The translations under genes and the position numbers were made by a program. Positions 16,490 through 24,852 of a DNA stretch of 64,000 bases are shown in pieces. The stretch's first letter is position 1; the number at the start of each line of letters is the position of its first letter. The notes under the pieces are model-generated. The model made no database searches and was not told the origin of the DNA. It saw only the letters and a list, made by a program, of their open reading frames with translations. This DNA is from Pseudoruegeria sp039972875 (GTDB taxonomy: Bacteria; Pseudomonadota; Alphaproteobacteria; Rhodobacterales; Rhodobacteraceae). The stretch covers positions 35,397 to 99,396 of the forward strand of contig JBDWMA010000055.1 of the NCBI GenBank assembly GCA_039972875.1. The letters are read 5' to 3'.

Positions 16490-19370
16490 GGAGGCGCCCC
16501 CCGTTTGGATCATAGGCGCACGAAGGGCTGACACGCACGCGAACAGAGCGGTTTTCGACCGGAGAGTGCGCCCAAAGAATTTCATTCATGCGGTTTGACC
16601 CGTTCATTAAGAAAGCCAAAGCAATCGGATGCCCTAGCGTTGATTCGTGAACGGAAGCCGTCAGATAGCCTAACGAAACACCGCTATTATCCTCGAACAG
16701 CGGGGCGTCACTCAGATGGGCTGCGAATGGAATGGGCGTGGTCCCGTCTTCGGGAACCAGCCCGACAAGTTCGCCGCGCCCTTCAGCCTGTAGCGCAGAG
16801 CGTTGCAGTAAGGCGTGCCCGATAAAATCCTTTTTTGACGAAACCATCCCGCCCATGCCTAAATCCTTAGGCGTGCGTCGGCCGTCGATCTCTGTTCCAA
16901 CCGAAAGGTGACCTTTTTCAATCCGCAACACGTCGAGGGTTTCAAGGCCGTACGGGGTGATGTCCCAAGCGGCACCTTGCTTCATGACGCGTTCCATCAA
17001 CGCCTCGGCATATCCAGCAGGAGTGGCGATTTCAAAACTGAGCTCGCCAGAGAAACTGACCGAAAATGTGCGTACGGGCAGGGCACCTTCCAACGTGCCT
17101 TCGCGCACGGCCGCGAATGGAAAACTGTCGCTGTCGGTTTTGAAGTCGGGGCTGAGGGCCGCCAGCAACTTGCGCGCGTTTGGCCCTGCAATCGCAAGCG
17201 TCGCCCAATGGTCGGTTACGTCCGTCAGATCCACATTCATATCTGGCCAGTCGACCTGCAGCAGCTTTTGCATGTGACGCCAGACAGAAGAGGTATTTGC
17301 GGTTGTGGCGGTGACCAGATAGTGATTTTCGCCAAGACGTGTGATGGTGCCGTCGTCAAACACAATCCCGTCTTCACGCAGCATCAAACCATAACGCAGG
17401 CGCCCTGTTTTGATCGTTGCGAAGTTGTTGCAGTAGAGGCGTGACAGGAACTCCAGCGCGTCTGGACCCTGAACATCAAATTTTCCCAATGTGGACATGT
17501 CCACGCAGCCTAAACTGTTGCGCACCGCGCGGCATTCACGCTTGATTGCTTGAGCCATTGTTTCTGCACCCTGCGGGAAATGGCGCGAATAGAGCCAATC
17601 ACCGGATGTTTGAAAAACACACCCCAATTTCTCAAAGCTTCGATGAAACGGGGTGCGACGAACAGGCGTCATTTCAACCCCAACATCCGCGCCCACCAAC
17701 GCCCCAATGGAAACTGGCGAATAGGGGGGCCGGTAGGTTGTGTGCCCAATCGCTTCGGCGGGCTTACCGGTCAATGCGGCAATTTCCAGCAGGCCGTTGG
17801 TCCAACTTGTTTTGCCTTGGTCCGTACCCATTCCAAGCGTGGTGTAGCGTTTGGTGAGCTCGATATTGTCATAGCCTTCGCTTTGGGCCTGCCTGATATC
17901 CCTGCGTGTGACGTCGTTTTGCAAATCAACAAACGCTTTGCCTTGGTCGGAATTAAACGTTGTTCCGGTATGGGACGTTGGTGTGGGGCGCGGCAGGTCT
18001 AAATGCCTGTGCAACTCCAGCTCGGCCATAGCCCGATGCGCGGCCGCTTTGCCGTCCTCGATGCACATTGACAGGTCAAGCACCCCGCGCGCACCGCCAA
18101 CGGGTTGCATGAGTTTCAGTCCACCGGCATCTGCGGGCAACAAGCTTTGCGTTGCTGCGTTGAACGCCAGGCGCTGATCTTTTTGTGCAAAAAGATGTGC
18201 AGTTGGCATCCAGCCTGCTGAAACACAAAGCAGGTCGCAGACGACGCGTCTGCGTTTGCCTATCTTGTTGCGATAGGACACGGTGCGTAAATGCAGCCGG
18301 CCTGTGGTGCCAAGCAGCGTTTCACCGTCTTCCAGTACGCCCTGGACCTCGATCCCGGCGGTGTGCAAAGCGGCAACCGTATCTTCACGTTCTTGCGGAT
18401 CAGCCACTGCCACAACCGCGCTCGCACCCGGTGCGACGCCAAAGCGGCGAATGTAAGTGCGCACAGCATTTGCAAGCATCACACCCGGGCGATCATTTCC
18501 GGGGAAAACGACCGGGCGTTCGATTGCACCCGCGGCTAGGATAATCCGGCGTGCGCGAATTTTCCAAAAGATTGCTTTGGTTGCGTTATCGTCTTGGGGT
18601 GTTTCAACCGCTTGCACATATTCATGGTCGTATTGACCAAAGGCCAACGTATTTGCCATCACGGTGACATTGGACAATTCCCGCAATGCAGCAACAGCGT
18701 CTACGGCCCAATCGGGTGCGGGCTGACCTTGCAGCTGATCGCTGCTCGTCAGCGCCGAACCACCCAATGCCTGATCTTGTTCAACTAAAATGACGGTGGC
18801 CCCGGCCTGAGCTGCGGTAGTTGCGGCTGATAATCCTGCGGCACCACTGCCGATGACAAGCACATCACAGAATTTGCGGCGCTTGTCATACTGGGCGGGG
18901 TTCGCCGATGTATCTGCCTCGCCATGTCCGGCAGCACGGCGAATGATACGGGCATAGGTTTTGTGCCATGCCTTGCGCGGCCACATGAACGTTTTGTAGT
19001 AAAATCCAGGTCCTAACAGCCCACTGAACAACTGCATCAGCGCCCCTGCATCGCGGTCGAGTCGTGGCCAGTTGTTCTGACTGGTGACCTGCAAGCCGTC
19101 GCGCAATGGAACTTCTGTTACCTTCAGATTTGGCGTTCGGCCAGAGGTGTCTGTTACAGTAACCAACGCCGAGGGCTCTTCTAGTCCGGCAGACAGAATG
19201 CCGCGCGGGCGATGGTATTTGATTGAACGCGCAACCAGATGTTGCCCGTTTGCCAGCAATGCAGACGCAAGCGTATCACCAGGATGGCCCTGCATCGATT
19301 GCCCATCAAAGGTAAAGTCTATGATGCGGGTGCGATCAATCTGGCCGCCGATGGATAAACGGTTCGTCAT
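16482..19370 (-). CDS. soxA: Sarcosine oxidase alpha subunit
   Basis: This 962-residue alpha subunit binds NAD+ and, through its C-terminal GcvT-like half, folate, so the methyl group leaves as 5,10-methylene-tetrahydrofolate. Seen are the N-terminal 2Fe-2S-like fold (FTFDGQSMQGHPGDTLASALL), the dinucleotide site VIGSGAAGLSAATTAAQAG near residue 175, YIRRFG and VVAVADPQ further on, and the aminomethyltransferase part from about 590 (CVDMSTLGKFDVQGPDALEFL). The start at 19368-19370 overlaps the soxD stop as ATGA. A longer frame to 19421 would run into soxD. It belongs to soxBDAG plus the Rieske gene. The real amine substrate may be an N-methyl amino acid made in this island. Confidence 0.93.
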   Translation of the reverse strand: MTNRLSIGGQIDRTRIIDFTFDGQSMQGHPGDTLASALLANGQHLVARSIKYHRPRGILSAGLEEPSALVTVTDTSGRTPNLKVTEVPLRDGLQVTSQNNWPRLDRDAGALMQLFSGLLGPGFYYKTFMWPRKAWHKTYARIIRRAAGHGEADTSANPAQYDKRRKFCDVLVIGSGAAGLSAATTAAQAGATVILVEQDQALGGSALTSSDQLQGQPAPDWAVDAVAALRELSNVTVMANTLAFGQYDHEYVQAVETPQDDNATKAIFWKIRARRIILAAGAIERPVVFPGNDRPGVMLANAVRTYIRRFGVAPGASAVVAVADPQEREDTVAALHTAGIEVQGVLEDGETLLGTTGRLHLRTVSYRNKIGKRRRVVCDLLCVSAGWMPTAHLFAQKDQRLAFNAATQSLLPADAGGLKLMQPVGGARGVLDLSMCIEDGKAAAHRAMAELELHRHLDLPRPTPTSHTGTTFNSDQGKAFVDLQNDVTRRDIRQAQSEGYDNIELTKRYTTLGMGTDQGKTSWTNGLLEIAALTGKPAEAIGHTTYRPPYSPVSIGALVGADVGVEMTPVRRTPFHRSFEKLGCVFQTSGDWLYSRHFPQGAETMAQAIKRECRAVRNSLGCVDMSTLGKFDVQGPDALEFLSRLYCNNFATIKTGRLRYGLMLREDGIVFDDGTITRLGENHYLVTATTANTSSVWRHMQKLLQVDWPDMNVDLTDVTDHWATLAIAGPNARKLLAALSPDFKTDSDSFPFAAVREGTLEGALPVRTFSVSFSGELSFEIATPAGYAEALMERVMKQGAAWDITPYGLETLDVLRIEKGHLSVGTEIDGRRTPKDLGMGGMVSSKKDFIGHALLQRSALQAEGRGELVGLVPEDGTTPIPFAAHLSDAPLFEDNSGVSLGYLTASVHESTLGHPIALAFLMNGSNRMNEILWAHSPVENRSVRVRVSPSCAYDPNGGRLHA

Positions 19371-19612
19371 GGCGCATCCGAGAATTGATGTGAAAGGGTG
19401 TCTCGAGTAACGGTGATCCAAGTTTCACATCCGCCACTATGAAACCAAAGCTCTTCTATCGGCCCGCGCGGGTTTGTGCGTTGATGCAATGCAATTTGCC
19501 AATCTTGGACTGTGGTTTTGCCATCTAGTGCGGGTTGCGCGCGCGTGGCCCCGCCGTAGACAAATTCGCTTTCGTCGCGTGGGCCACAATGAGGGCAGGG
19601 GATCAACAGCAT
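19367..19612 (-). CDS. soxD: Sarcosine oxidase delta subunit
   Basis: This small zinc-binding delta subunit has 81 residues. The family signature LIPCPHCGPRDESEFVYGG starts at residue 3, and later LWFHSGGCETWITVTRDT supplies the remaining Cys/His. The start at 19610-19612 has GGGAGGATGTT before it and gives the standard length; the frame is open further upstream but that part lies in soxB. It is 10 nt after soxB and overlaps soxA by 4 nt. It contributes to holding the alpha/beta complex together. Confidence 0.93.
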   Translation of the reverse strand: MLLIPCPHCGPRDESEFVYGGATRAQPALDGKTTVQDWQIALHQRTNPRGPIEELWFHSGGCETWITVTRDTLSHQFSDAP

Positions 19613-19622
19613 AACATCCTCC

Positions 19623-20876
19623 CTAATGCAGCCAAGGATAGGGGCCGATACCGGCATCGTCTTGCGCCGCGCCTGTTTCAAATCGACTTGGTGCGAAAGG
19701 AGCGAGAAGGTCGGGCATATTGCCCGTGGCCAAAAGGTCGGCCATGCACCAACCTACAGCTGGCGTCGCCTTGAAGCCAGCATAGCCCCAGCCGCCGTTG
19801 ATCATCAGCCCTTCAATAGGTGTGCGCCCGACCAATGCGTTTCCGTCCATCGCGATGTCCGCAGTCCCAGACCAGTGGCGCATCAGACGCAAACGCGACA
19901 GGAACGGAAACATTTGAACGGCGCGGGCAAGCACATCTTCAATCCGTTCAAACGAACCGCGCTTCGCAAAGGAATTATACCCATCCGTGGCACCACCCAG
20001 TACGAATTCACCTTTGTCTGTTTGACTGATATAGGACAGGCCTGCATTGTAATTCAAAACTGTGTCCAACGCGGGCTTGATAGGTTCTGTGACAAAGGCC
20101 TGTACGTTGATTGAATCGATGGGCAGCGTGAGACCTGCCAATTCCGCGACAGCAGAGCTTTGTCCCGCGACCGTGATAAGGGCCTGCTTACAAGCGATGC
20201 GGCCTCGGGGCGTTTCTACGCCATGTATTTTGCCACCTGACACATGAATTTCAGTCACAGGACAGTTCTGGAATATGTGAATGCCCGCAGCAGATGCCCG
20301 TCGGGCAAAACCCCATGCGACGGCATCATGGCGTACTACGCCGCCAGCCTCTTGAACCAAAGCACCTGAAATTGGGAAACGCTTGCCAGCGCGTAAGTCC
20401 AATTCGGGGACGCGCTGTTGAAGCGCATCACAGTCCAAAATTTGGGCATCTCCACCGCCCATAATCATGGCATTCGCGCGCACGGTGAAATGTTCCAACT
20501 CGCCATCTGAGTGCGCAAGATCGACGTAGCCGCGCGGCTCATACATGATGTTGAAATTCAGATCCTGACTGAGATCCGACCAAAGCTTTAGCGCGAAATT
20601 TTTCAGCGCGAAGCTGGCATTCAGCAAATAATCCGAACGGACAATCGTGGTGTTGCGTGCGGTGTTTCCGCCTCCGATCCAGCCCGCTTCAACCACGGCG
20701 ATGTTCGTAATCCCATGGTTAGCAGCAAGGTAATGCGCCGTGGCCAACCCATGTCCGCCGCCGCCAATAATCACGATGTCATAGGTCGGACTCATTTCTG
20801 GAGTCGCAACAAACGCGGGCCAATTGCGGTTGCGACGTAGCGCTTGTGTAAGGAGGGAAACCCCCGAATAACGCAT
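19623..20876 (-). CDS. soxB: Sarcosine oxidase beta subunit
   Basis: This 417-residue flavoprotein is the site of oxidative demethylation of the secondary amine, producing hydrogen peroxide. It shows the FAD fold IVIIGGGGHGLATAHYLAANHG near residue 33, GWIGGGNTARNTTIVRSDYL near 65 and the C-terminal LMINGGWGYAGFKATPAVGW, all characteristic of SoxB. I use the ATG at 20874-20876 (MRYSGVSLLTQAL), which matches SoxB N termini and has GGAG at the proper distance. A longer frame to 20963 would run through the CTGTGATCACAG operators. It is the first gene of the operon and probably repressed through those sites. Confidence 0.93.
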   Translation of the reverse strand: MRYSGVSLLTQALRRNRNWPAFVATPEMSPTYDIVIIGGGGHGLATAHYLAANHGITNIAVVEAGWIGGGNTARNTTIVRSDYLLNASFALKNFALKLWSDLSQDLNFNIMYEPRGYVDLAHSDGELEHFTVRANAMIMGGGDAQILDCDALQQRVPELDLRAGKRFPISGALVQEAGGVVRHDAVAWGFARRASAAGIHIFQNCPVTEIHVSGGKIHGVETPRGRIACKQALITVAGQSSAVAELAGLTLPIDSINVQAFVTEPIKPALDTVLNYNAGLSYISQTDKGEFVLGGATDGYNSFAKRGSFERIEDVLARAVQMFPFLSRLRLMRHWSGTADIAMDGNALVGRTPIEGLMINGGWGYAGFKATPAVGWCMADLLATGNMPDLLAPFAPSRFETGAAQDDAGIGPYPWLH

Positions 20877-20894
20877 CTCTGACTCCAAAGCGAA

Positions 20895-20910
20895 AACTGT
20901 GATCACAGTT
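20895..20910. promoter_or_regulatory. Operator AACTGTGATCACAGTT (soxB side)
   Basis: This perfect 16-bp palindrome lies 19 bp upstream of the soxB start. The same core recurs four times in the island, always in a promoter gap. The form T-G-T-GAT-C-A-C-A fits operators of FadR/FCD GntR proteins, and such a gene is present at 26650. Confidence 0.8.
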
Positions 20911-20951
20911 AGATCAGAAGCATTCCGTTGGCAAGGGTCAGTTTCGCATTG

Positions 20952-20967
20952 ATCTGTGATCACAGTT
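20952..20967. promoter_or_regulatory. Operator copy with core CTGTGATCACAG (21008 gene side)
   Basis: The 12-bp core at 20954-20965 is perfect, and one outer arm is changed (ATCTGTGATCACAGTT). It lies about 40 bp before the start of the M29-like gene and 57 bp from the first copy (centre to centre), so both divergent promoters are covered. Confidence 0.75.
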
Positions 20968-21007
20968 TAGTCATAGTGAGGTATTGTCTAGATCACAGGA
21001 GGCCGGA

Positions 21008-22090
21008 ATGCCCGAATTCACCTTGGACGAACTAGAGCCGGGCGCCCGTAATTTGCTCATAAATTGTGCTGGGGCACAGCCGGGTGACAAAGTTCTGCTT
21101 GTCGGCGAACAAGGCGAGAATTTGTATTTTGAGCCTGAGCTATGCCGTGATGTCGCGCTGATTGCAGAAAGTCTTGGCATGAGGCCCACGGTTATTCTGG
21201 CTAAGCCTGTCAAAAACGCAGCCGAATTTCCTGACAACGTGCGTCACGAAATGGAGATTGCTGATCAGATCATCTTTTTCTCGCGTCTGGGGGACCAAGT
21301 CAGGTTTTCACTGGATGCCGGAAACAAGAAAACGGTGATGACATACACTCTGGACCGCTCTTACCTCGCATCGCCGTTTGCATCTGCGGATTTCACGATG
21401 ATGAAACGCATGCACGATGCTTTGTTGGATGTCGTTCTTAATGCAAAGAGCTATACGATCACGGCTGCCAACGGAACAAACCTACATGGAAAGATACATG
21501 CAATCGGGAAAGACGCAGTATCAGAGTTCGCGCTTGAACTGTTTCCAGTCATGATCTTTCCTCCGGTCAACTGCTATCAGCTGAATGGTAAGCTGGTGAT
21601 TGATCATTTTGTCACGTCTAGCTCAACCAATGCCTATGAAGGCAGCACATTGGTGATGGACAGCCCGGTGATGGTAACGGTGGTCGATAGCCGGATCACT
21701 GACTTTAAGGGACCAGATGATCTGGTTGAGAAGTTCAAAGTGCAACTGATAAAGGCTGCGGCTGTGACAGGGGGCGATCCGTACCTGATCAATTCGTGGC
21801 ACACTGGGATCAATCCAAATACCTACTACAAGGGCGACCCCTATGGCGACTTGGAGCTTTGGGGCACAGTTGCCTATGGATCTCCGCGATACACACACAT
21901 CCACGCCGCAGGAATTGATCCCGGAGACGCGGCTTTCCATTTTATGGACGCTACCATTGCATTTGATGGTCAAGTTTTGTGGGATGAAGGACGATTTGTT
22001 TTTATAGACAGGCCGGAAATTCAAGCCATGATGAACATAGACCAACGCGCGCTGCTGAACTCGGCTGTGCGCCACAGCATCGGGATGTAG
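21008..22090 (+). CDS. M29 aminopeptidase / dihydroxypyridine dioxygenase-like metalloenzyme
   Basis: This 360-residue protein resembles the superfamily that holds M29 (aminopeptidase T-like) metallopeptidases and the NicX-type 2,5-dihydroxypyridine dioxygenases. The N-terminal alpha/beta part (LINCAGAQPGDKVLLVGE) is followed by a C-terminal part rich in possible metal ligands: INSWHTGINPNTYYKGD, YTHIHAAGIDPGD and AFHFMDATI. The ATG at 21008 has an ideal AGGAGG 5 nt before it, which excludes an upstream TTG. It is the first gene rightward from the operator pair and directly precedes the AhpD-like gene. Whether it cleaves a peptide bond or oxidises a ring is not decidable from sequence. Confidence 0.7.
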   Translation: MPEFTLDELEPGARNLLINCAGAQPGDKVLLVGEQGENLYFEPELCRDVALIAESLGMRPTVILAKPVKNAAEFPDNVRHEMEIADQIIFFSRLGDQVRFSLDAGNKKTVMTYTLDRSYLASPFASADFTMMKRMHDALLDVVLNAKSYTITAANGTNLHGKIHAIGKDAVSEFALELFPVMIFPPVNCYQLNGKLVIDHFVTSSSTNAYEGSTLVMDSPVMVTVVDSRITDFKGPDDLVEKFKVQLIKAAAVTGGDPYLINSWHTGINPNTYYKGDPYGDLELWGTVAYGSPRYTHIHAAGIDPGDAAFHFMDATIAFDGQVLWDEGRFVFIDRPEIQAMMNIDQRALLNSAVRHSIGM

Positions 22091-22702
22091 ATGAGCGAAA
22101 ACAAAACCAATCCAATAGCGTGGGTGGACGTCACGACACAGGATGCAGCGACTGGTGAATTGGCTGCTGCCTACGATGCGGTGAAAGGTCCGGATGGACG
22201 TGTCGAAAACCTGTATCTCGCGATGTCACAAACGCCAAAGGCGATTGTCCCTGCGGACGCGCATTATTTGGCGTTGCTACACAACCCTGACAATCCGTTG
22301 AAACCGGCGCTGGCTGAATTTATCTCAACCTACGTCGCGATCCTTTGCGGCAGCGCATATGCAGTGGCGAACCACGGCGAGAATTTCTGCCATTACATGA
22401 ATGACCGTCCGCTTGCAGACAAAATGCTAGCTTCGCTGCACGACGAGACTTGGCCTGTTACGCTGCAAGACCCGGGCTTCCTCGCGGCTGTTCGTTACGC
22501 TCAGAAACTGTCTCTGACCCCACAAGACATGAACGCAAAGGATGTCGAAATCCTGCGCGATGCTGGATTTTGCGACAAGGGCATTTCCTATATCATCCAA
22601 CTGGTCGCATCGTTCGCCTATTGGGCTCGGATGATCAACGGATTGGGAACGCAGCTTGGTGCAGACGTTGGCTTGACCCAAACGCCGCATCCTTCCCAGT
22701 AG
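22091..22702 (+). CDS. AhpD/carboxymuconolactone decarboxylase-like protein
   Basis: This 203-residue all-helical protein is of the peroxidase-related AhpD-like family. The active-site region reads CGSAYAVANHGENF near residue 91. The first Cys and the His are kept, but the second Cys of the usual C-x-x-x-C type motif is Ala, so a dithiol peroxidase cycle looks impossible. It starts with ATG immediately after the stop of the upstream gene, so the two are co-transcribed. Peroxide made by sarcosine oxidase would be an obvious target for a real AhpD; with the lost Cys a different role, perhaps a lyase or decarboxylase, is as likely. It converges with the gst gene after 4 nt. Confidence 0.72.
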   Translation: MSENKTNPIAWVDVTTQDAATGELAAAYDAVKGPDGRVENLYLAMSQTPKAIVPADAHYLALLHNPDNPLKPALAEFISTYVAILCGSAYAVANHGENFCHYMNDRPLADKMLASLHDETWPVTLQDPGFLAAVRYAQKLSLTPQDMNAKDVEILRDAGFCDKGISYIIQLVASFAYWARMINGLGTQLGADVGLTQTPHPSQ

Positions 22703-22706
22703 CGCC

Positions 22707-23360
22707 TTAAGCCTTTTGTTGAAGCCGTTCACGTTCAGCGGCATGTTGGGCAACCATCCGTTGCGTCGCTGGTAGTGCGTAAATCGCGTCACGTTGACGG
22801 GCGATGTTTGGATAACGGGTAATGTCCTGATCAGGAAAGATCACATCCCAAATGGTTTGTGTCGCGAGGATGAAGTCGGGCACAGTTGGCGTGTCGCCAA
22901 AGAAATACGGCCCATTTTCCAACGCGCTTTCGAGTGTCGCAAAAACGCCTTCTAACCGTTCCATCGATGCCGCCTTGAGGCGCGCCTGATCACCTGTATC
23001 AGCAAAGTAGAATTCAGGATGGAACTGGATGATCACATCGGGCTGCAATGTGGTGGCGAGGTAGAGAAGCCATTGCAAAAACACCCCGCGTCGGGGATCA
23101 CCTTGCGGTATCGACAAGCCAGAGTCCGGGTGTTTTTCCGCAACATAGAGCGCCACTGCACCGGTCTCGAAAACCGGCCCATCCGGCCCCAACAGGGCCG
23201 GTGTGCGGCAATGGGGGCTGGCAGCCAAAAATGCCGGATCAGGGGCCGCTTGGAAAAGTTCGACCCAGTGCGGGGCATAGTCGGCACCGACATGTTCAAG
23301 GATCGCATGTGCAGACATCGCATAGGTGTCCGGTGCGCAGAACAAAGTGTATTCGGTCAT
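22707..23360 (-). CDS. Glutathione S-transferase family protein
   Basis: This 217-residue protein has an N-terminal thioredoxin-like domain (MTEYTLFCAPDTYAMSAHAIL, then CRTPALLGPDGPVFETGAVALY with the cis-Pro and ETGA glutathione-binding loop). A helical C-terminal domain follows (FFGDTPTVPDFILATQTIW). It follows the MttB-family gene with only one nucleotide between stop and start, so the pair is translationally coupled. A role in handling a reactive product, or a glutathione-linked one-carbon unit, is possible but not shown. The active-site residue near the N terminus seems to be Ser or Tyr rather than Cys, suggesting transferase rather than disulfide chemistry. Confidence 0.85.
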   Translation of the reverse strand: MTEYTLFCAPDTYAMSAHAILEHVGADYAPHWVELFQAAPDPAFLAASPHCRTPALLGPDGPVFETGAVALYVAEKHPDSGLSIPQGDPRRGVFLQWLLYLATTLQPDVIIQFHPEFYFADTGDQARLKAASMERLEGVFATLESALENGPYFFGDTPTVPDFILATQTIWDVIFPDQDITRYPNIARQRDAIYALPATQRMVAQHAAERERLQQKA

Positions 23361-23361
23361 T

Positions 23362-24789
23362 TCATGAGCCTTGCATCAGTGTCAGTGTTTTCTCTTTTAG
23401 ACGCGCAGACATATCAAGCGCATCAGATTCCTGCCAGTTCTCCAGCCCCTCGCGTTGGAAAAGCTCCGGTATCCACATTTCGGTCTGATACCGATCCAAC
23501 GTATGTTGGTCTGTCAAAAAACTGTTATCCAAGGCAGCTCGCGTCACAACCTCGGTTGCGATGGTTTCTTTGGTGACAAGGATGCCGGCGCTGAACCTGC
23601 TTGCCATCGCGGCCATTTCATCGCACGCAACCAGCATTTCCATCGACCCCGTTCGCCCGCTGGACAGGACGCCAAGGTTATGTGTCAAAGCGGTTGATGA
23701 AACACTGGTCCCATGAAGGCTCGCGCTCACTTCGGCAAATGCTTGCGGGCCAATATCATGCGCATCGGTACAGCCCGACCCTACCCAGCTGGGAATGCCA
23801 AGATAGTCAAAAATATCTGCCGCCCCCAAGCCCGCCAAAGTATATTCTGGTGATCCAATCGCCATGTCAGCGCGACGCATGTCCATTGGCATCACGGACG
23901 ACCCTGACATGACGGGCGCACCTGGCGACACCAGTTGGCTTAGTACAATCCCGGCAAGTGATTCTGCCGTTGCTTGGGTGATTGCCCCCGCCAGAGTGAG
24001 GGGGCAGGCCATGCCGGGGAAAATCGCGGGATAACATACAACGGGCAGATGCAATTGCGCGGCCATGATCAAGCGCTGGCATGTTTCCTCACCCAGCTTC
24101 ATGGGCGAAATCGGGCCGATAAGATCCAGCCCAATTGGCTTGTCAGCCAGCGCGGTCATACCCCCAACCCGCTGTCCCATTTCTTCCCAGATGGCGCGGA
24201 CACCATGTTCATCATGGCCTGTGAAAAAAATCGGTTTTCGGGTTGTGTTCAGCAGGGCACGCGCACTTGCCAATGCTTCATCTTCGGCACCAATGTCGCT
24301 GGGATATCCAAGCGATGCGGCCATGTCGATGTGTGGCAACGCGTCTTGAAGCCGACCATGATCAGAAATGTCTGAAAGTACGCAAGGGCGATAGATATCA
24401 GTACGCGGGTCAAGAACTTGGACACAATTTACGGCAGTGCCAAAGCGAGGCGTCTTATCATCAGTGGCAAAAGCGAGATGTCCGTCTTGGTTAAAGAACT
24501 CGATACGGCGCGGGATGGTTTCCATGGTGCGTCGGACCAATTCGGGGGGGTAATACGTCCTGTGCCCATCTTCGCGGCACCCGCCGTCTACCAGAATTTG
24601 ACGCGCCTGCGGGTCGTCGACTTGCATGCCCAAATTGCCAAGTAGATCTAAAACCCCTGAGAAGATCATCTCGGCGGAATCTGCATCAATTGTTCTTAAT
24701 TGGTTGCGCCGCTCATGGCGTTGAACAGGAACAGACCCTGCGCGATCTTGCGCAGCCTTGCGGCCCCGAGAATGTGCACGTCTCGCCAT
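23362..24789 (-). CDS. MttB-family (trimethylamine methyltransferase-like) protein, copy 1
   Basis: This 475-residue protein is of the MttB/COG5598 superfamily. It starts with the typical Arg-rich leader (ARRAHSRGRKAAQ) and has the barrel motifs GTAVNCVQVLDPRTDIYRP, LTLAGAITQATAESLAGIV and SGCTDAHDIGPQAF. There is no in-frame amber codon, so it belongs to the non-pyrrolysine branch, whose studied members demethylate quaternary amines such as glycine betaine, proline betaine or carnitine and pass the methyl to a corrinoid protein. No corrinoid protein gene is seen nearby. It lies downstream of the binding-protein gene behind an intrinsic terminator and is coupled to gst. Confidence 0.88.
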   Translation of the reverse strand: MARRAHSRGRKAAQDRAGSVPVQRHERRNQLRTIDADSAEMIFSGVLDLLGNLGMQVDDPQARQILVDGGCREDGHRTYYPPELVRRTMETIPRRIEFFNQDGHLAFATDDKTPRFGTAVNCVQVLDPRTDIYRPCVLSDISDHGRLQDALPHIDMAASLGYPSDIGAEDEALASARALLNTTRKPIFFTGHDEHGVRAIWEEMGQRVGGMTALADKPIGLDLIGPISPMKLGEETCQRLIMAAQLHLPVVCYPAIFPGMACPLTLAGAITQATAESLAGIVLSQLVSPGAPVMSGSSVMPMDMRRADMAIGSPEYTLAGLGAADIFDYLGIPSWVGSGCTDAHDIGPQAFAEVSASLHGTSVSSTALTHNLGVLSSGRTGSMEMLVACDEMAAMASRFSAGILVTKETIATEVVTRAALDNSFLTDQHTLDRYQTEMWIPELFQREGLENWQESDALDMSARLKEKTLTLMQGS

Positions 24790-24804
24790 TGCGCGTTCCT
24801 CAAG

Positions 24805-24833
24805 AAAAAGAGGCCGGCATGAATGCCGGCCTC
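24805..24833 (-). terminator. Intrinsic terminator after the binding-protein gene
   Basis: A perfect 11-bp stem (GAGGCCGGCAT paired with ATGCCGGCCTC) at 24810-24833 is followed, in the leftward direction, by TTTTT. It lies between the stop of the 24853-26451 gene and the start of the MttB gene, so transcripts of the binding protein would mostly end here. Confidence 0.85.
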
Positions 24834-24852
24834 ATTCACTTTGGGTTGGAGC

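Noticed and set aside
20954..20965. CTGTGATCACAG as a CRP/FNR-type site
   Set aside because: CRP sites have TGTGA and TCACA separated by about six bases; here the arms abut, which fits FCD-type GntR operators better, and such a regulator is encoded in the island.
23362..24789. Pyrrolysine-containing MttB
   Set aside because: The gene is open over the full family length with no in-frame amber codon, so no pyrrolysine is needed.
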